Positions 35,762 to 44,783 are shown, counted from the first letter of the stretch. The stretch is 64,000 bases of DNA from Clostridiales bacterium (GCA_018372435.1 JAHAJA010000003.1:215149-279148), one strand, 5' to 3'. Notes: generated by a model from the sequence alone, not told the origin. Translations and numbers: made by a program.

Positions 35762-37351
35762 TTACTGAATCACTCTTCCTATACTATAAACAGGTCTATA
35801 ATCAATAGAAGATAATTTTACTCCTACTTTGGGATTGGCTGCATGAATTACCTGGTTGTCACCCAGATAGATTGCTACATGGCTAACCTCCTGTTCATCA
35901 TTTGCATAGAAGACAAGGTCTCCAGCTTTAAGATCCGCCCTGTCAATTGAAGGTATGGAGTTATGTTGTTCTCTACTCGTCCTTGGAAGCGTATATCCAT
36001 AGAGACTATAGATGTATTGTGTGAAGCCACTTGAATCAAATCCAGTTTCTGGAGTGTTGCCACCCCATTCATAGGAAGCCCCTTCGTAGGTCTTAACATC
36101 TTCAATAAAGTCTTGCACGGAGAAGGTTACAGATTTATCGTCTGTGGAAGTTTCAATTGTTGTATCTTCTTTTGAGGCTACTGTGCTTAGATCAGAAGAT
36201 GTGACTACTTGGTCTGCAACCTTATTAGGGGCTTCTTTGGTAATGGTATTTTCTTTAGCATAAGAAAAGATAGAAGTAGTACATAGTATAAGTACCAATA
36301 CCATAAGAGTTAAGATACTCGTTTTCTTATGCTTTGTATCAAGGATAGATTGTAAACGATTTTTCATTCTTTTTTTACCTCCATAAAAGTTAATGAATAA
36401 TAATTGTTGTATCTGATTTTGATGTAGTGCAGTTTTTAGTAATACCTTGCTATACTCCATACGCTCAGTAGGAGAGGCTTGGTTTAACACAATACTATCA
36501 CAAGAGCTTTCACAAAAATCTTTCCATAAACGAATGAATAGATATATAATAGGGTTCCACCAATGTAGGGATAGACATATTAGTAAAAGCCATTGCATTA
36601 GGATATCTTTTCTTTTGATATGTATAAGTTCATGTCGTAGCATATAATCTAGTTCTTCCTCTGTATAAGGATATGAAGGAAGTATAATGACTGGATGTAA
36701 TAATCCAAGAGTAATAGGACTTCCAATAGAGGAACATACACTACAAGTAATGGAAGCATATATTTTTAGTTGCTGTTGATTCTTATGTAATAGTTCAAGC
36801 TTTGATTGATCGACTAATGGTTTGGTAAAGCGTTTTATTGTTTTGCAAAAACGATAATGCTTGATTACATGATAACTAAATGTAATAAAAACACCAAAAG
36901 TCCAAATTGCATATAGTAGAAAAAGATTGTGATAAAGAGAAGTACTAAGGAAAGCCAAAAGCTGAATTAGCTGTTGTTTATATATAAGAATATGTAATTT
37001 AAGCGCTTCATTGATTGCAGTAACAAAAGTTTTAGAACTGTCTTTTGTTACGTCTATACTAGAAGGTGTTTCGCTTGAGTAAGCTGTATATAAGTTGCTA
37101 TCAGATAAATCAGTTCGATTTACTAATTCCATAGACTCCTTATTGACCCGCGGTGTCATTATTGTAAAAAGAGAGTTTTTCGCAAATGGGCGAAATGGAA
37201 TTAGATAAGCTAGTAGCAGTACTATACAGCATAGATATAGACAGATGTTGGAAAGATATCTCTTTAGTATATTCTGAAGAAGGAATAGTAGGAGCACAAG
37301 TATTGATACTAGAATACCATTGTTCATGTAAGTTAATAACAGACTATTCAT
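35762..37351 (-). CDS. BlaR1-like M56 membrane protease fused to a catalytically altered NlpC/P60 domain
   Basis: A 529-aa membrane protein. Residues 1-350 are the M56 antirepressor protease: two N-terminal TMs (about 10-55), a TM near 145-165, and zinc motif HELIH at about 240 with the downstream ESSCD. A further TM is at about 345-365. Outside the membrane, a Thr/Ser-rich linker leads to an NlpC/P60 fold (about 410-529). There the nucleophile Cys of D-C-S-G-F is Ser440 (codon TCA, 36034-36032), while the His in VSHVAIYLG and the HAANP motif remain. BlaR1 proper has a penicillin-binding sensor here. The BlaI-type repressor gene lies 20 bases upstream in the same operon. Loss of Cys suggests ligand sensing, not hydrolysis. 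Confidence 0.88.
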   Translation of the reverse strand: MNSLLLTYMNNGILVSILVLLLFLLQNILKRYLSNICLYLCCIVLLLAYLIPFRPFAKNSLFTIMTPRVNKESMELVNRTDLSDSNLYTAYSSETPSSIDVTKDSSKTFVTAINEALKLHILIYKQQLIQLLAFLSTSLYHNLFLLYAIWTFGVFITFSYHVIKHYRFCKTIKRFTKPLVDQSKLELLHKNQQQLKIYASITCSVCSSIGSPITLGLLHPVIILPSYPYTEEELDYMLRHELIHIKRKDILMQWLLLICLSLHWWNPIIYLFIRLWKDFCESSCDSIVLNQASPTERMEYSKVLLKTALHQNQIQQLLFINFYGGKKRMKNRLQSILDTKHKKTSILTLMVLVLILCTTSIFSYAKENTITKEAPNKVADQVVTSSDLSTVASKEDTTIETSTDDKSVTFSVQDFIEDVKTYEGASYEWGGNTPETGFDSSGFTQYIYSLYGYTLPRTSREQHNSIPSIDRADLKAGDLVFYANDEQEVSHVAIYLGDNQVIHAANPKVGVKLSSIDYRPVYSIGRVIQ

Positions 37352-37371
37352 AACGACAACATTGCCCCTTT

Positions 37372-37785
37372 CTATATCTCATCTTCCATAGATTTAAGCC
37401 AAGCACTCAATTCTGCGATATCCTGTTTTTCAAGTTTTGTGTTGTCACAAAATGTACTTACTAAGTTACAGATAGAATTATTATGATATCGCTTCACAAA
37501 ATGAGTTGTCTCAAAGTGAATATAATCCTCTTCATTTACAGTGGGATAGTAGTTTCTTTCTTTACCTAATTTCTCGCTTCTAAGAAACCCGCGATCAATG
37601 AGTCTGTTTAATAAGGTTGTAAGAGTCTGGAGTTTCCAGCCTTTGATGTTACCTAATTGATCCATTAATATAGATGTTGTAACGGGGGGATCATTACGCC
37701 ATATTACAGACATTACTTCAAACTCAGTATCTGGTAAACGTGTAAGTTCAATTTCTCTGCTAATATCTTTTTCTTTGTTGTTCAT
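37372..37785 (-). CDS. BlaI/MecI-family repressor
   Basis: A 137-aa winged-helix repressor of the BlaI/MecI/CopY (Penicillinase_R) family. The HTH is at residues 15-80: RLPDTEFEVMSVIW, TTSILMDQLG, and LQTLTTLLNRLIDRGFLRSEKLGKERNYYP. The C-terminal helices (FVKRYHNNSICNLVSTFC) dimerise in the family, and the cleavage site in BlaI lies between the domains. ATG 37785 follows AAGGAG at 12 bases; an upstream TTG frame to 37815 has no site. It is in an operon with the M56 protease, which would cleave it on sensing its ligand. Twin operator-like sites cover its promoter. Confidence 0.92.
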   Translation of the reverse strand: MNNKEKDISREIELTRLPDTEFEVMSVIWRNDPPVTTSILMDQLGNIKGWKLQTLTTLLNRLIDRGFLRSEKLGKERNYYPTVNEEDYIHFETTHFVKRYHNNSICNLVSTFCDNTKLEKQDIAELSAWLKSMEDEI

Positions 37786-37886
37786 ATAGTAATCATGCTC
37801 CTTCCATAGTATCAAGATAAATAGACAATTACGAAATTCCTTGTAATGCAGGGGTGCATTAAACTTGATGAAGAGTTTCGTGATTA

Positions 37887-37936
37887 TCTACAACTGTCTA
37901 TAATAATATTCTACAATTGTCTAGAATGAATGTCAA
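37887..37936 (-). promoter_or_regulatory. BlaI-type promoter with two operator sites
   Basis: Minus-strand promoter TTGACA (37936-37931), 17-bp spacer, TAGAAT (37913-37908). TCTACAATTGTCTA at 37910-37923 overlaps the -10 and spacer; TCTACAACTGTCTA at 37887-37900 lies 23 bp away, just past the start. Both resemble the TACA-nn-TGTA core of bla/mec operators, and the pair spacing is about two helical turns. Confidence 0.75.
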
Positions 37937-38005
37937 GCATTAAATTATTACCCAATATAAGTATAACTACTCCTTTTTAAGTAGATAAATGGTTTTTAGG
38001 TAGAA

Positions 38006-38079
38006 TTGTTGCAAATTGAAAAATGTTGTATAGTATAACAAACGAAGAGGTGTATTGCATATGCAATATGCCTCTTTTT
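38006..38079 (+). promoter_or_regulatory. Polyamine operon promoter and early hairpin/attenuator
   Basis: A possible promoter TTGTTG-N17-TATAGT is at 38006-38034. Immediately after comes AGAGG, a perfect palindrome TATTGCATATGCAATA, then CCTCT and T5 (38046-38079). That is an intrinsic terminator shape, in the 5' leader of the gene at 38164 and with no plus-strand gene ending nearby. Confidence 0.5.
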
Positions 38080-38163
38080 GCTTATAAGAGTAGTAGGAAC
38101 AGATAAGTTGGTTAGATGTGGTATTAAAATCAATTTGGTAGATTATAAAGGAGGAGTGAAAGC

Positions 38164-39645
38164 ATGAAAATCAAGAAGAATTACATCAATGGAGAATGGG
38201 TAGAGTCAGTAACTGGTAGAACGAGAGAAATCATATGTCCTTCTAATGAAGAGTTAATTGGGATTACTACAGAAAGTAGCGCAGAGGATGCCAAACAAGC
38301 AATATTAGCGGCAAAGTCCGCTTTCTATGAAACTGGAGAATGGAGAAGAACATGTGGTCAAGTAAGGGCCGATTACCTATATAAGATTGCTAGTAAGATT
38401 GAACAAAAACGTGGTGAACTAGCTAAGATGGATACTCTTGACAATGGAAAACCACTTAGAGAAGCAGAATGTGATATTGATGATGCGGCAGCTTGTTTTA
38501 AGTATTATGCAGGATTGATTACGAAACCACAAGGTGGTGTATATGACGTTAATGATGGTTTTGGCCCGATGCATTCCTACTGTATGCATGAACCAGTTGG
38601 TGTTTGTGCTCAAATCACTCCTTGGAATTATCCAATGCTAATGTCAGTTTGGAAATTAGCGCCTGCTCTAGCAGCAGGTAATTGTATCGTATTCAAACCG
38701 AGTGAGAATGCACCGTTATCTACCATTGCATTGTTTGAAATCTTTGATGAAGTTGGCTTACCAAAAGGCACCGTAAACTTAGTCTTAGGAAACGGACCAG
38801 AGGTAGGAAACGAATTCTCCGAAAGTCAAGATGTTGATATGATAACCTTCACAGGAAGTACGAAGACAGGGCAAGCAATTGCTAAGAATGCGGTAGGGAA
38901 TTTAAAGAAGGTTGGATTAGAGTTGGGTGGTAAATCACCAAACATTATCTTTGCAGATGCTGATCTTGAAGGTGCGGTTGAGTGGGCTATGATTGGAATC
39001 TTCTTCAACGCAGGTCAAGTTTGTTCTGCAGGCTCAAGAATTATTATAGAAGAGAGTTTCAAAGATGCTTTCGTTAAGAGATTGAAAGAGAGAGCGAATG
39101 CCATAACTATTGGATCTGGTATGGAGAATCCTGATATGGGAGCTATTATTACAAAAAAGCAGATGAATAAGATTCTTAGTTACATAGAAACTGCTAAAGA
39201 AGAGGGAGCTACTTTAGTATGTGGTGGAGAGCGTTATACACAAGGGGAATGTGCTAAGGGTTTCTACATTCGTCCAACTGTTTTTGATCATTGTACATCA
39301 GATATGAAGATTGTAAGGGAAGAAGTTTTTGGCCCTGTCGTAACGATACAGACATTCAAGACAGAAGAGGAAGCAATTGCACTTGCTAACGATACTCCAT
39401 ATGGCTTGGCAGGAGCGGTATTTTCAACAGATGGAGCAAGGGCATTACGAGTTGTGAAAGAGATACGAGCGGGCATTACTTGGATTAATTGTTATAATCC
39501 AACCTTCAACGAAGCACCTTGGGGTGGATATAAGATGAGTGGTTGGGGACGTGAACTAAGTGTTCATGGTCTAGAAGAATATCAAGAGGTAAAACAGATC
39601 AATATTAACCTGGCACCAGGTACAATAGGGTGGTATGAACATTAA
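38164..39645 (+). CDS. NAD(P)-dependent aldehyde dehydrogenase (gamma-aminobutyraldehyde/betaine-aldehyde type)
   Basis: A 493-aa classical ALDH. Motifs are TPWNYPMLMSVWKLAPALAAG, FTGSTKTGQAI (cofactor loop), the general base Glu near 255 in LELGGKSPN, the nucleophile Cys near 286 in FNAGQVCSAGSR, and EEVFGPVV. The betaine/aminoaldehyde branch is suggested by the C-terminal NEAPWGGYKMSGWGREL. Context (potABCD directly downstream, putrescine aminotransferase further on) points to 4-aminobutanal oxidation to GABA. ATG 38164 follows AAAGGAGGAG. It is the first gene of the operon, behind a hairpin leader. Confidence 0.9.
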   Translation: MKIKKNYINGEWVESVTGRTREIICPSNEELIGITTESSAEDAKQAILAAKSAFYETGEWRRTCGQVRADYLYKIASKIEQKRGELAKMDTLDNGKPLREAECDIDDAAACFKYYAGLITKPQGGVYDVNDGFGPMHSYCMHEPVGVCAQITPWNYPMLMSVWKLAPALAAGNCIVFKPSENAPLSTIALFEIFDEVGLPKGTVNLVLGNGPEVGNEFSESQDVDMITFTGSTKTGQAIAKNAVGNLKKVGLELGGKSPNIIFADADLEGAVEWAMIGIFFNAGQVCSAGSRIIIEESFKDAFVKRLKERANAITIGSGMENPDMGAIITKKQMNKILSYIETAKEEGATLVCGGERYTQGECAKGFYIRPTVFDHCTSDMKIVREEVFGPVVTIQTFKTEEEAIALANDTPYGLAGAVFSTDGARALRVVKEIRAGITWINCYNPTFNEAPWGGYKMSGWGRELSVHGLEEYQEVKQININLAPGTIGWYEH

Positions 39646-39667
39646 TTAATGAAAGTGAGATTTTACT

Positions 39668-40780
39668 ATGAAAGACGAAATTATTGTAAATGTGAATCAA
39701 GTAAATAAAATATATGGTACCAATCATGTCGTGAAAGACTTGAATCTTTCAGTAAAACAAGGTGAATTTCTTACATTGCTAGGATCTTCTGGCTGTGGAA
39801 AGACAACCACACTTCGTATGATAGCTGGCTTTGAAGAGGCAACGAGCGGAAGTATTCTTGTAGAAGGAGAACCTGTTGAGAATAAGGAACCCTTTGAGAG
39901 AAACGTTAACACGGTTTTTCAAAGTTATGCGTTATTCCCACATATGACAATCTTCGATAATATAGCTTATGGATTGAAGGTAAAGAAATTCAAGAAAAGT
40001 GAGATACGAGAGAAAGTAACAAAGATGTTAAGTTTAGTACAATTAGAAGGTTTTGAAAAGAGATATCCAAGGCAATTGTCAGGTGGACAAAAACAAAGAG
40101 TTGCTATAGCAAGAGCATTAATTAATAATCCGAAAGTACTTCTCTTAGATGAGCCATTAGGTGCGCTAGATTTAAAACTACGTAAACAGATGCAACTTGA
40201 ATTAAAAGAATTACAAAGTCGCCTTGGAATCACCTTCCTCTATGTTACCCATGATCAAGAAGAAGCATTAACCATGAGCGATCGTATAGGAATTATGCAT
40301 GATGGGATATTAGAACAATTGGCTACACCTAGGGAAATATACGAAAAACCCACTACTAGATTTATAGCGACCTTTATCGGAGAAACCAATATATTCGATG
40401 GTAAGATTGAAACGATGGAAGGTGAACTTGCTAAAGTTCTCTTAGAGAATGGTTCTGTAATTGGTAGAGGCGAAGGATTTTCGAAGGATGAACTGATTAG
40501 CGTATCGATACGACCAGAGAAATTAAAGTACTCTATGGAACCAGTAGAAGGATTTGAATTAAATGGTTATGTAAAGAATTATATCTATGTTGGATCTGTA
40601 ATAAAAGCAATCATTGTACTTCCTAATGGATATGAGATTAAGCTAGAACGACTGGCAAGTGAACAGTTACCAGAGATAGGAAGCAGAGTGTTCCCATATT
40701 GGGAAGTAGCAGATTCCGTATTGATTCATAGCTTTGATCAAACTTTTTATAGAGCTGTTGAGGACATACAATTTGGATAG
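39668..40780 (+). CDS. potA: Spermidine/putrescine ABC transporter ATPase
   Basis: A 370-aa importer ATPase. The NBD spans residues 1-240: Walker A GSSGCGKTT, Q-loop VFQSYALFPHM, signature LSGGQKQRVAIARAL, Walker B VLLLDEPLGALD, and H-loop FLYVTHDQEEA. A TOBE-type regulatory domain fills about 285-365. The FERNVNTVFQSYALFPH segment and C-terminal layout match PotA over sugar-type MalK. It energises PotB/PotC import and starts 22 bases after the ALDH stop. Confidence 0.92.
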   Translation: MKDEIIVNVNQVNKIYGTNHVVKDLNLSVKQGEFLTLLGSSGCGKTTTLRMIAGFEEATSGSILVEGEPVENKEPFERNVNTVFQSYALFPHMTIFDNIAYGLKVKKFKKSEIREKVTKMLSLVQLEGFEKRYPRQLSGGQKQRVAIARALINNPKVLLLDEPLGALDLKLRKQMQLELKELQSRLGITFLYVTHDQEEALTMSDRIGIMHDGILEQLATPREIYEKPTTRFIATFIGETNIFDGKIETMEGELAKVLLENGSVIGRGEGFSKDELISVSIRPEKLKYSMEPVEGFELNGYVKNYIYVGSVIKAIIVLPNGYEIKLERLASEQLPEIGSRVFPYWEVADSVLIHSFDQTFYRAVEDIQFG

Positions 40781-40792
40781 GAGGAGATGGCC

Positions 40793-41665
40793 ATGACAAA
40801 AAGTAAACATTCGCTTCGGGCGAATACAATCCCAGCAATAACAATGGTTGGACCAATTACATTATGGCTACTCTTCTTAGTAGCAATACCACTAGTTTAT
40901 GTATTAGTAATGAGTTTTTGCTCTATCGATGAATTCTATAATGTATCATACAAGTTTACTCTAGATAATTATAAGAGGTTATTCGATACGAATTATCTTC
41001 AGATTTATGCACAATCCTTATTCATTGCGGTCTTTACAACGGCAATCTGCATTCTACTGGGTTATCCATTTGCTTACTTTATTGCTAGAACGGTAAGCAG
41101 ACGAAAAGCAATTCTTTATATGTTGGTGATCGTACCATTTTGGACGAATTCATTAATTCGTATCTATGGTTGGAGATCATTTCTTGGAACGAATGGTTGG
41201 CTGAATACGATACTGATGAAGTTGAATCTGATTAATACGCCAGTTGAGTTTCTGTACAATAGAGGAACGATTCTGTTGGGTATGGTTTATTGCTTATTTC
41301 CATTTATGGTAATACCGCTTTATACCGCTATTGAGAAGTTAGATCAGAATCTAATAGAGGCTTCCAAGGATTTAGGAGCAAGAGGAATCTATACATTCTT
41401 TCGTGTTATATTACCACTTACTATCTCAGGTGTTTTTGCTGGATCAATCATGGTATTCATACCTTGTTTGGGATTCTTCTTCGTAGCAGATATATTAGGT
41501 GGTGGAAACAGCGATGTAATAGGTAATCTGATTGAACGACAATTCCAAAGTGGAAACAACTGGCCACTGGGGGCAGCACTATCAATAATTTTAATTCTCT
41601 TGACCTTACTCTTGGTTCGAATCTACCAGAAATTAGGTGGCGATATGGAAAGTCTGGGGGTGTAA
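40793..41665 (+). CDS. potB: Polyamine ABC permease
   Basis: A 290-aa inner-membrane subunit with six membrane segments. The EAA loop that docks PotA is EASKDLGARGIYTFFRVILPLT near residue 195. ATG 40793 is preferred over ATG 40787 because GGAGGAG then has a six-base spacer. The length is normal for PotB/PotH. It is tightly linked: 12 bases from potA and 3 bases from potC. Confidence 0.92.
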   Translation: MTKSKHSLRANTIPAITMVGPITLWLLFLVAIPLVYVLVMSFCSIDEFYNVSYKFTLDNYKRLFDTNYLQIYAQSLFIAVFTTAICILLGYPFAYFIARTVSRRKAILYMLVIVPFWTNSLIRIYGWRSFLGTNGWLNTILMKLNLINTPVEFLYNRGTILLGMVYCLFPFMVIPLYTAIEKLDQNLIEASKDLGARGIYTFFRVILPLTISGVFAGSIMVFIPCLGFFFVADILGGGNSDVIGNLIERQFQSGNNWPLGAALSIILILLTLLLVRIYQKLGGDMESLGV

Positions 41666-41668
41666 GAT

Positions 41669-42472
41669 ATGAAGAGAAAACACCAAGTACAAAGAATATT
41701 CAAGATAGTATTCTGTTGTTGCATCTACTTGTTCTTATTCCTACCGATTATTGTAGTCGTTGTGAATTCATTTAATGCAACGACGAAGAAGCCATACCTA
41801 AGTTGGAAGGGATTTACCTTATCCTGGTATGTGAAACTATTTCAGAATGAAGAGTTGTTATCGTCTTTTGGGATGACAATAACAATTGCTATTCTAAGTA
41901 CAATTCTAGCGGTTATAGTTGGTTCTATCGCAGCAGTTGGGATGTACAAATACAAATTCAAAGGAAAAGCACTTATTGATGGGTTATTATACATTCCAGT
42001 AGTAATACCAGAAATCGTTCTAGGTATTAGTTTGCTAACGATTTTTTCTAAGGCAGGAATACCAAGAGGTTTGTTGACATTGGTTTTAGCACATGCAACA
42101 TTTAGTATTCCGTTTGTTGTATTCAATGTTAGGGCGAGGTTGTCAGGTTATGATAATTCCATTGAAGAAGCTTCTATGGATCTAGGAGCCAATCGAATCT
42201 ATACATTTTTACATATTACGTTACCTGTACTTGCGCCTGGAATCGGAGGAGGAGCTCTGATGGCCTTCACACTATCCATAGATGATGTAATTATAAGTTA
42301 CTTTACCAATGGTCAGGTAAAGACTTTCCCGTTGAAAGTAATGGATAGTATTAAGAGTGGTGTTTCTCCTGATGTGAATGCATTTTCAACATTGATTCTA
42401 ATAGGCACAACACTTTTAGTTGTTTTAACACAGAGTGGAATCTTTAGAAAGAATAATAAGGAAAGAGGGTAG
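41669..42472 (+). CDS. potC: Polyamine ABC permease
   Basis: A 267-aa partner of PotB with six membrane segments. The family EAA motif is EEASMDLGANRIYTFLHITLP near residue 170, and SIDDVIISYFTNG is a hallmark of PotC/PotI near 205. ATG 41669 follows GGGGGTG and is three bases from the potB stop, so translation is coupled. Its stop lies four bases before the potD start. Confidence 0.92.
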   Translation: MKRKHQVQRIFKIVFCCCIYLFLFLPIIVVVVNSFNATTKKPYLSWKGFTLSWYVKLFQNEELLSSFGMTITIAILSTILAVIVGSIAAVGMYKYKFKGKALIDGLLYIPVVIPEIVLGISLLTIFSKAGIPRGLLTLVLAHATFSIPFVVFNVRARLSGYDNSIEEASMDLGANRIYTFLHITLPVLAPGIGGGALMAFTLSIDDVIISYFTNGQVKTFPLKVMDSIKSGVSPDVNAFSTLILIGTTLLVVLTQSGIFRKNNKERG

Positions 42473-42476
42473 TTTT

Positions 42477-43532
42477 ATGAAAAAACGAACTAGTTGTTTA
42501 GTGATATTTGTATTGGCATTAAGTATAGTATTGGCGGGATGTGGAGGTAGTTCAAAAAGCGGAAGCGGCACTACTTTAAATGTGTACGTATGGACAGAAT
42601 ATGTTCCAGAAAGCGTAGTTGAGGACTTCGAGAAGAAAACGGGGATTAAGGTTAATCTATCTACCTATTCATCGAATGAAGATATGTTAGCGAAGGTAAA
42701 ATCGGAATCTGAAGGTGCATATGATATCGTTCAACCAAGTGATTATATGGTTGCACAAATGATTGCACAAGATATGTGTGAAAAACTGGATAAAGATAAG
42801 CTAACGAATATTGGGAATATGGACGATGCGTATATGAATCCATCGTATGATCCAGGTAATGAATATTCCATACCGTATCTTGGTGGTGCAGGTGCTATTG
42901 CAGTTAATACAGATATAATCAAAGATACGATTACTTCGTATGCAGACCTATTCAAACCAGAATATGCGAACCAATTAGTTGTATTAGATGATTTTCGTGC
43001 AGTTATTGGTATGGCAGCAAAGAGTATTGGATATGGAATGAACGAAACTGATCCTACAATTCTTGAAAAAGTAAAAGAGAGGACCTTAACGATTAAGAAT
43101 AATATTAAATTATACGATAGTGATTCACCAAAGAGTGCGTTAATAGCTGGGGATTGTGCCTTGGCATTTTGTTGGAGTGCGGAAGTAGCACTTGCCATGG
43201 AAGAGAATGAGGCAATTCAAGTAGTCTATCCCAAAGAGGGACCTTATCTATTCTTAGATAACTGGGTAATACCAAAAGGCTGTAAGAATTATGATGCATC
43301 AATGGAGTTCATTAATTTTATGATGGATGCAGAATCAGCAAAGATGGTGGGTGAAGAATTCCCATACTTAAATCCTAATAAAGCGGGTGTTGCTTTACTA
43401 GGAGATGACTTTATCAAGAATCCTGCTAAGAATCCACCAAGCGATGTCATCGCTAAGGGAGAGTTTGTTGATAATATTGATACAGATTCCTTAGCAATCT
43501 ATGATCAAATCTGGACGGAACTTAAGAAGTAA
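42477..43532 (+). CDS. potD: Spermidine/putrescine-binding lipoprotein
   Basis: A 351-aa surface-anchored solute-binding protein that delivers polyamine to PotBC. ATG 42477 follows AGAGGG; a longer frame from 42435 overlaps potC and lacks a site. The signal peptide ends in lipobox VLAGCG (lipid-modified Cys near residue 20). SBP fold landmarks are LNVYVWTEYVPESVVEDFEKKTG, YDIVQPSDYMVAQMI, SIPYLGGAGAIAVN and FLDNWVIPKG. Conserved Asp/Trp/Tyr positions of PotD-type amine binding appear kept. Putrescine versus spermidine preference cannot be read. Confidence 0.93.
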   Translation: MKKRTSCLVIFVLALSIVLAGCGGSSKSGSGTTLNVYVWTEYVPESVVEDFEKKTGIKVNLSTYSSNEDMLAKVKSESEGAYDIVQPSDYMVAQMIAQDMCEKLDKDKLTNIGNMDDAYMNPSYDPGNEYSIPYLGGAGAIAVNTDIIKDTITSYADLFKPEYANQLVVLDDFRAVIGMAAKSIGYGMNETDPTILEKVKERTLTIKNNIKLYDSDSPKSALIAGDCALAFCWSAEVALAMEENEAIQVVYPKEGPYLFLDNWVIPKGCKNYDASMEFINFMMDAESAKMVGEEFPYLNPNKAGVALLGDDFIKNPAKNPPSDVIAKGEFVDNIDTDSLAIYDQIWTELKK

Positions 43533-43616
43533 TAACAACTAATAAAGAATAGTAATGCGTGAATCTTATAAATGAGTTTAAAGTATAAACTCACAGAGAT
43601 TAAGGAGGAGATTGGA

Positions 43617-43970
43617 ATGAAAGAATTAGCAATCATAATTAAACCAGAAAAATTAGAGATGGTAAAGTCGATTATTGAATCCAAAGGTTGCGGTGGTATG
43701 ACAATCTCAAGTGTTATGGGTTGTGGTACACAAAAAGGTAATATTTCAGAAGATGCAGTAAACCAAATAAAAGGTTTTAAGACAAACATAAATCTGTTAC
43801 CTAAGATTCGAGTAGAAGTGGTTGTACAAGATGAAAAAGTAGAAGATATTATCATTGATATAAGAGGAAAAGTAGGTACGGATCACGTCGGTGATGGTAA
43901 AATCTTCATCCGTAATATTGAAGAAGTTGTCCGTATACGTACCGGTGAAAGAGGGAATAGAGCGCTATAA
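43617..43970 (+). CDS. P-II family nitrogen regulator lacking the T-loop Tyr
   Basis: A 117-aa P-II (GlnB/GlnK-like) signal protein from ATG 43617, behind AAGGAGGAG. The fold ends with the P-II C-signature TDHVGDGKIFIRNIEEVVRI. The T-loop runs from GCGTQKGN to LLPKIRVEVVV and has no Tyr equivalent to Tyr51, so uridylylation is unlikely; ATP/2-oxoglutarate sensing may remain. It lies 84 bases after potD and 60 bases before a LuxR-type gene, not beside amtB or glnA. By position it may gate polyamine uptake or catabolism according to nitrogen status, which is inference. Confidence 0.85.
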   Translation: MKELAIIIKPEKLEMVKSIIESKGCGGMTISSVMGCGTQKGNISEDAVNQIKGFKTNINLLPKIRVEVVVQDEKVEDIIIDIRGKVGTDHVGDGKIFIRNIEEVVRIRTGERGNRAL

Positions 43971-44030
43971 GCCAACAGGTGAGCAAAGGCATGCTACTCC
44001 ATAAGATTAGATAAGGGATGTGACCAGATC

Positions 44031-44783
44031 ATGGGCAATAATGATTGGATTGTATTAAACCATATAATATATCAGATACATAGTATGGAGGACCTAACGA
44101 GAATGCGTGAGTTACTCATGGAGCAATTACACATTCTCATGGATTATGATAGTGCTGACTTTTGGTTATCAAGCCCAGATGGCATGAATAAACTTGTGGA
44201 GCCAGTGTTTCACAATGAAAGTCCGATTATAGAGGATATCTATATGGACAATTTATATGCGCTTGACTATGCAAAAGGATTGCTTATAAGTGGAAAGAAT
44301 ATGATTTATCGTGAATCGGATATGATTCCTGATGACCAACGTGTTAACACAGAATTTTATAAGAAGTATTTTGAGCCTGCTGGGTGGCATCACGGATTAA
44401 ACCTTATACTAGGATATCGTCAGAAGTTTCTTGGAGTATTAGCCTTCTACCGTGATAAGGGAAAACCTAACTTTCAATATGAAGATACCTTTATCTTAGA
44501 GATGTTGAAAGATCATCTAGAGTATCGAATTCATAAGAATTGGGTTGAGGAATCCCAAGGGGAAGAGAAGATTAGAGTTGCAGAATGTACAAGACGATAT
44601 GGTTTGACTCGTAGAGAAGAAACAATATTAGAGCATCTATTACAAAGTGAAGATAATGATGTAATTTGCAAGCAATTATATATTACCAATAATACGCTTA
44701 AGAAACATATCTTAAATCTGTATCAGAAGATGGAGGTTAGTAGTAGAATGCAGTTGTTTAAGAAAGTGAAAGAGGTACGCTAA
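44031..44783 (+). CDS. LuxR-type regulator with GAF-like sensor
   Basis: A 250-aa regulator. Residues 1-170 look like a GAF-type alpha/beta sensor (LMEQLHILMDYDSADFWLSS, then LILGYRQKFLGVLAFYRDKG). The C-terminus is a LuxR/GerE HTH (about 190-245: YGLTRREETILEHLL, then CKQLYITNNTLKKHILNLYQKM). It has no receiver domain. It sits between the P-II gene and putrescine aminotransferase and may activate this locus; the ligand is unknown. The start at 44031 has only a weak site (AAGGGATG). Confidence 0.8.
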   Translation: MGNNDWIVLNHIIYQIHSMEDLTRMRELLMEQLHILMDYDSADFWLSSPDGMNKLVEPVFHNESPIIEDIYMDNLYALDYAKGLLISGKNMIYRESDMIPDDQRVNTEFYKKYFEPAGWHHGLNLILGYRQKFLGVLAFYRDKGKPNFQYEDTFILEMLKDHLEYRIHKNWVEESQGEEKIRVAECTRRYGLTRREETILEHLLQSEDNDVICKQLYITNNTLKKHILNLYQKMEVSSRMQLFKKVKEVR

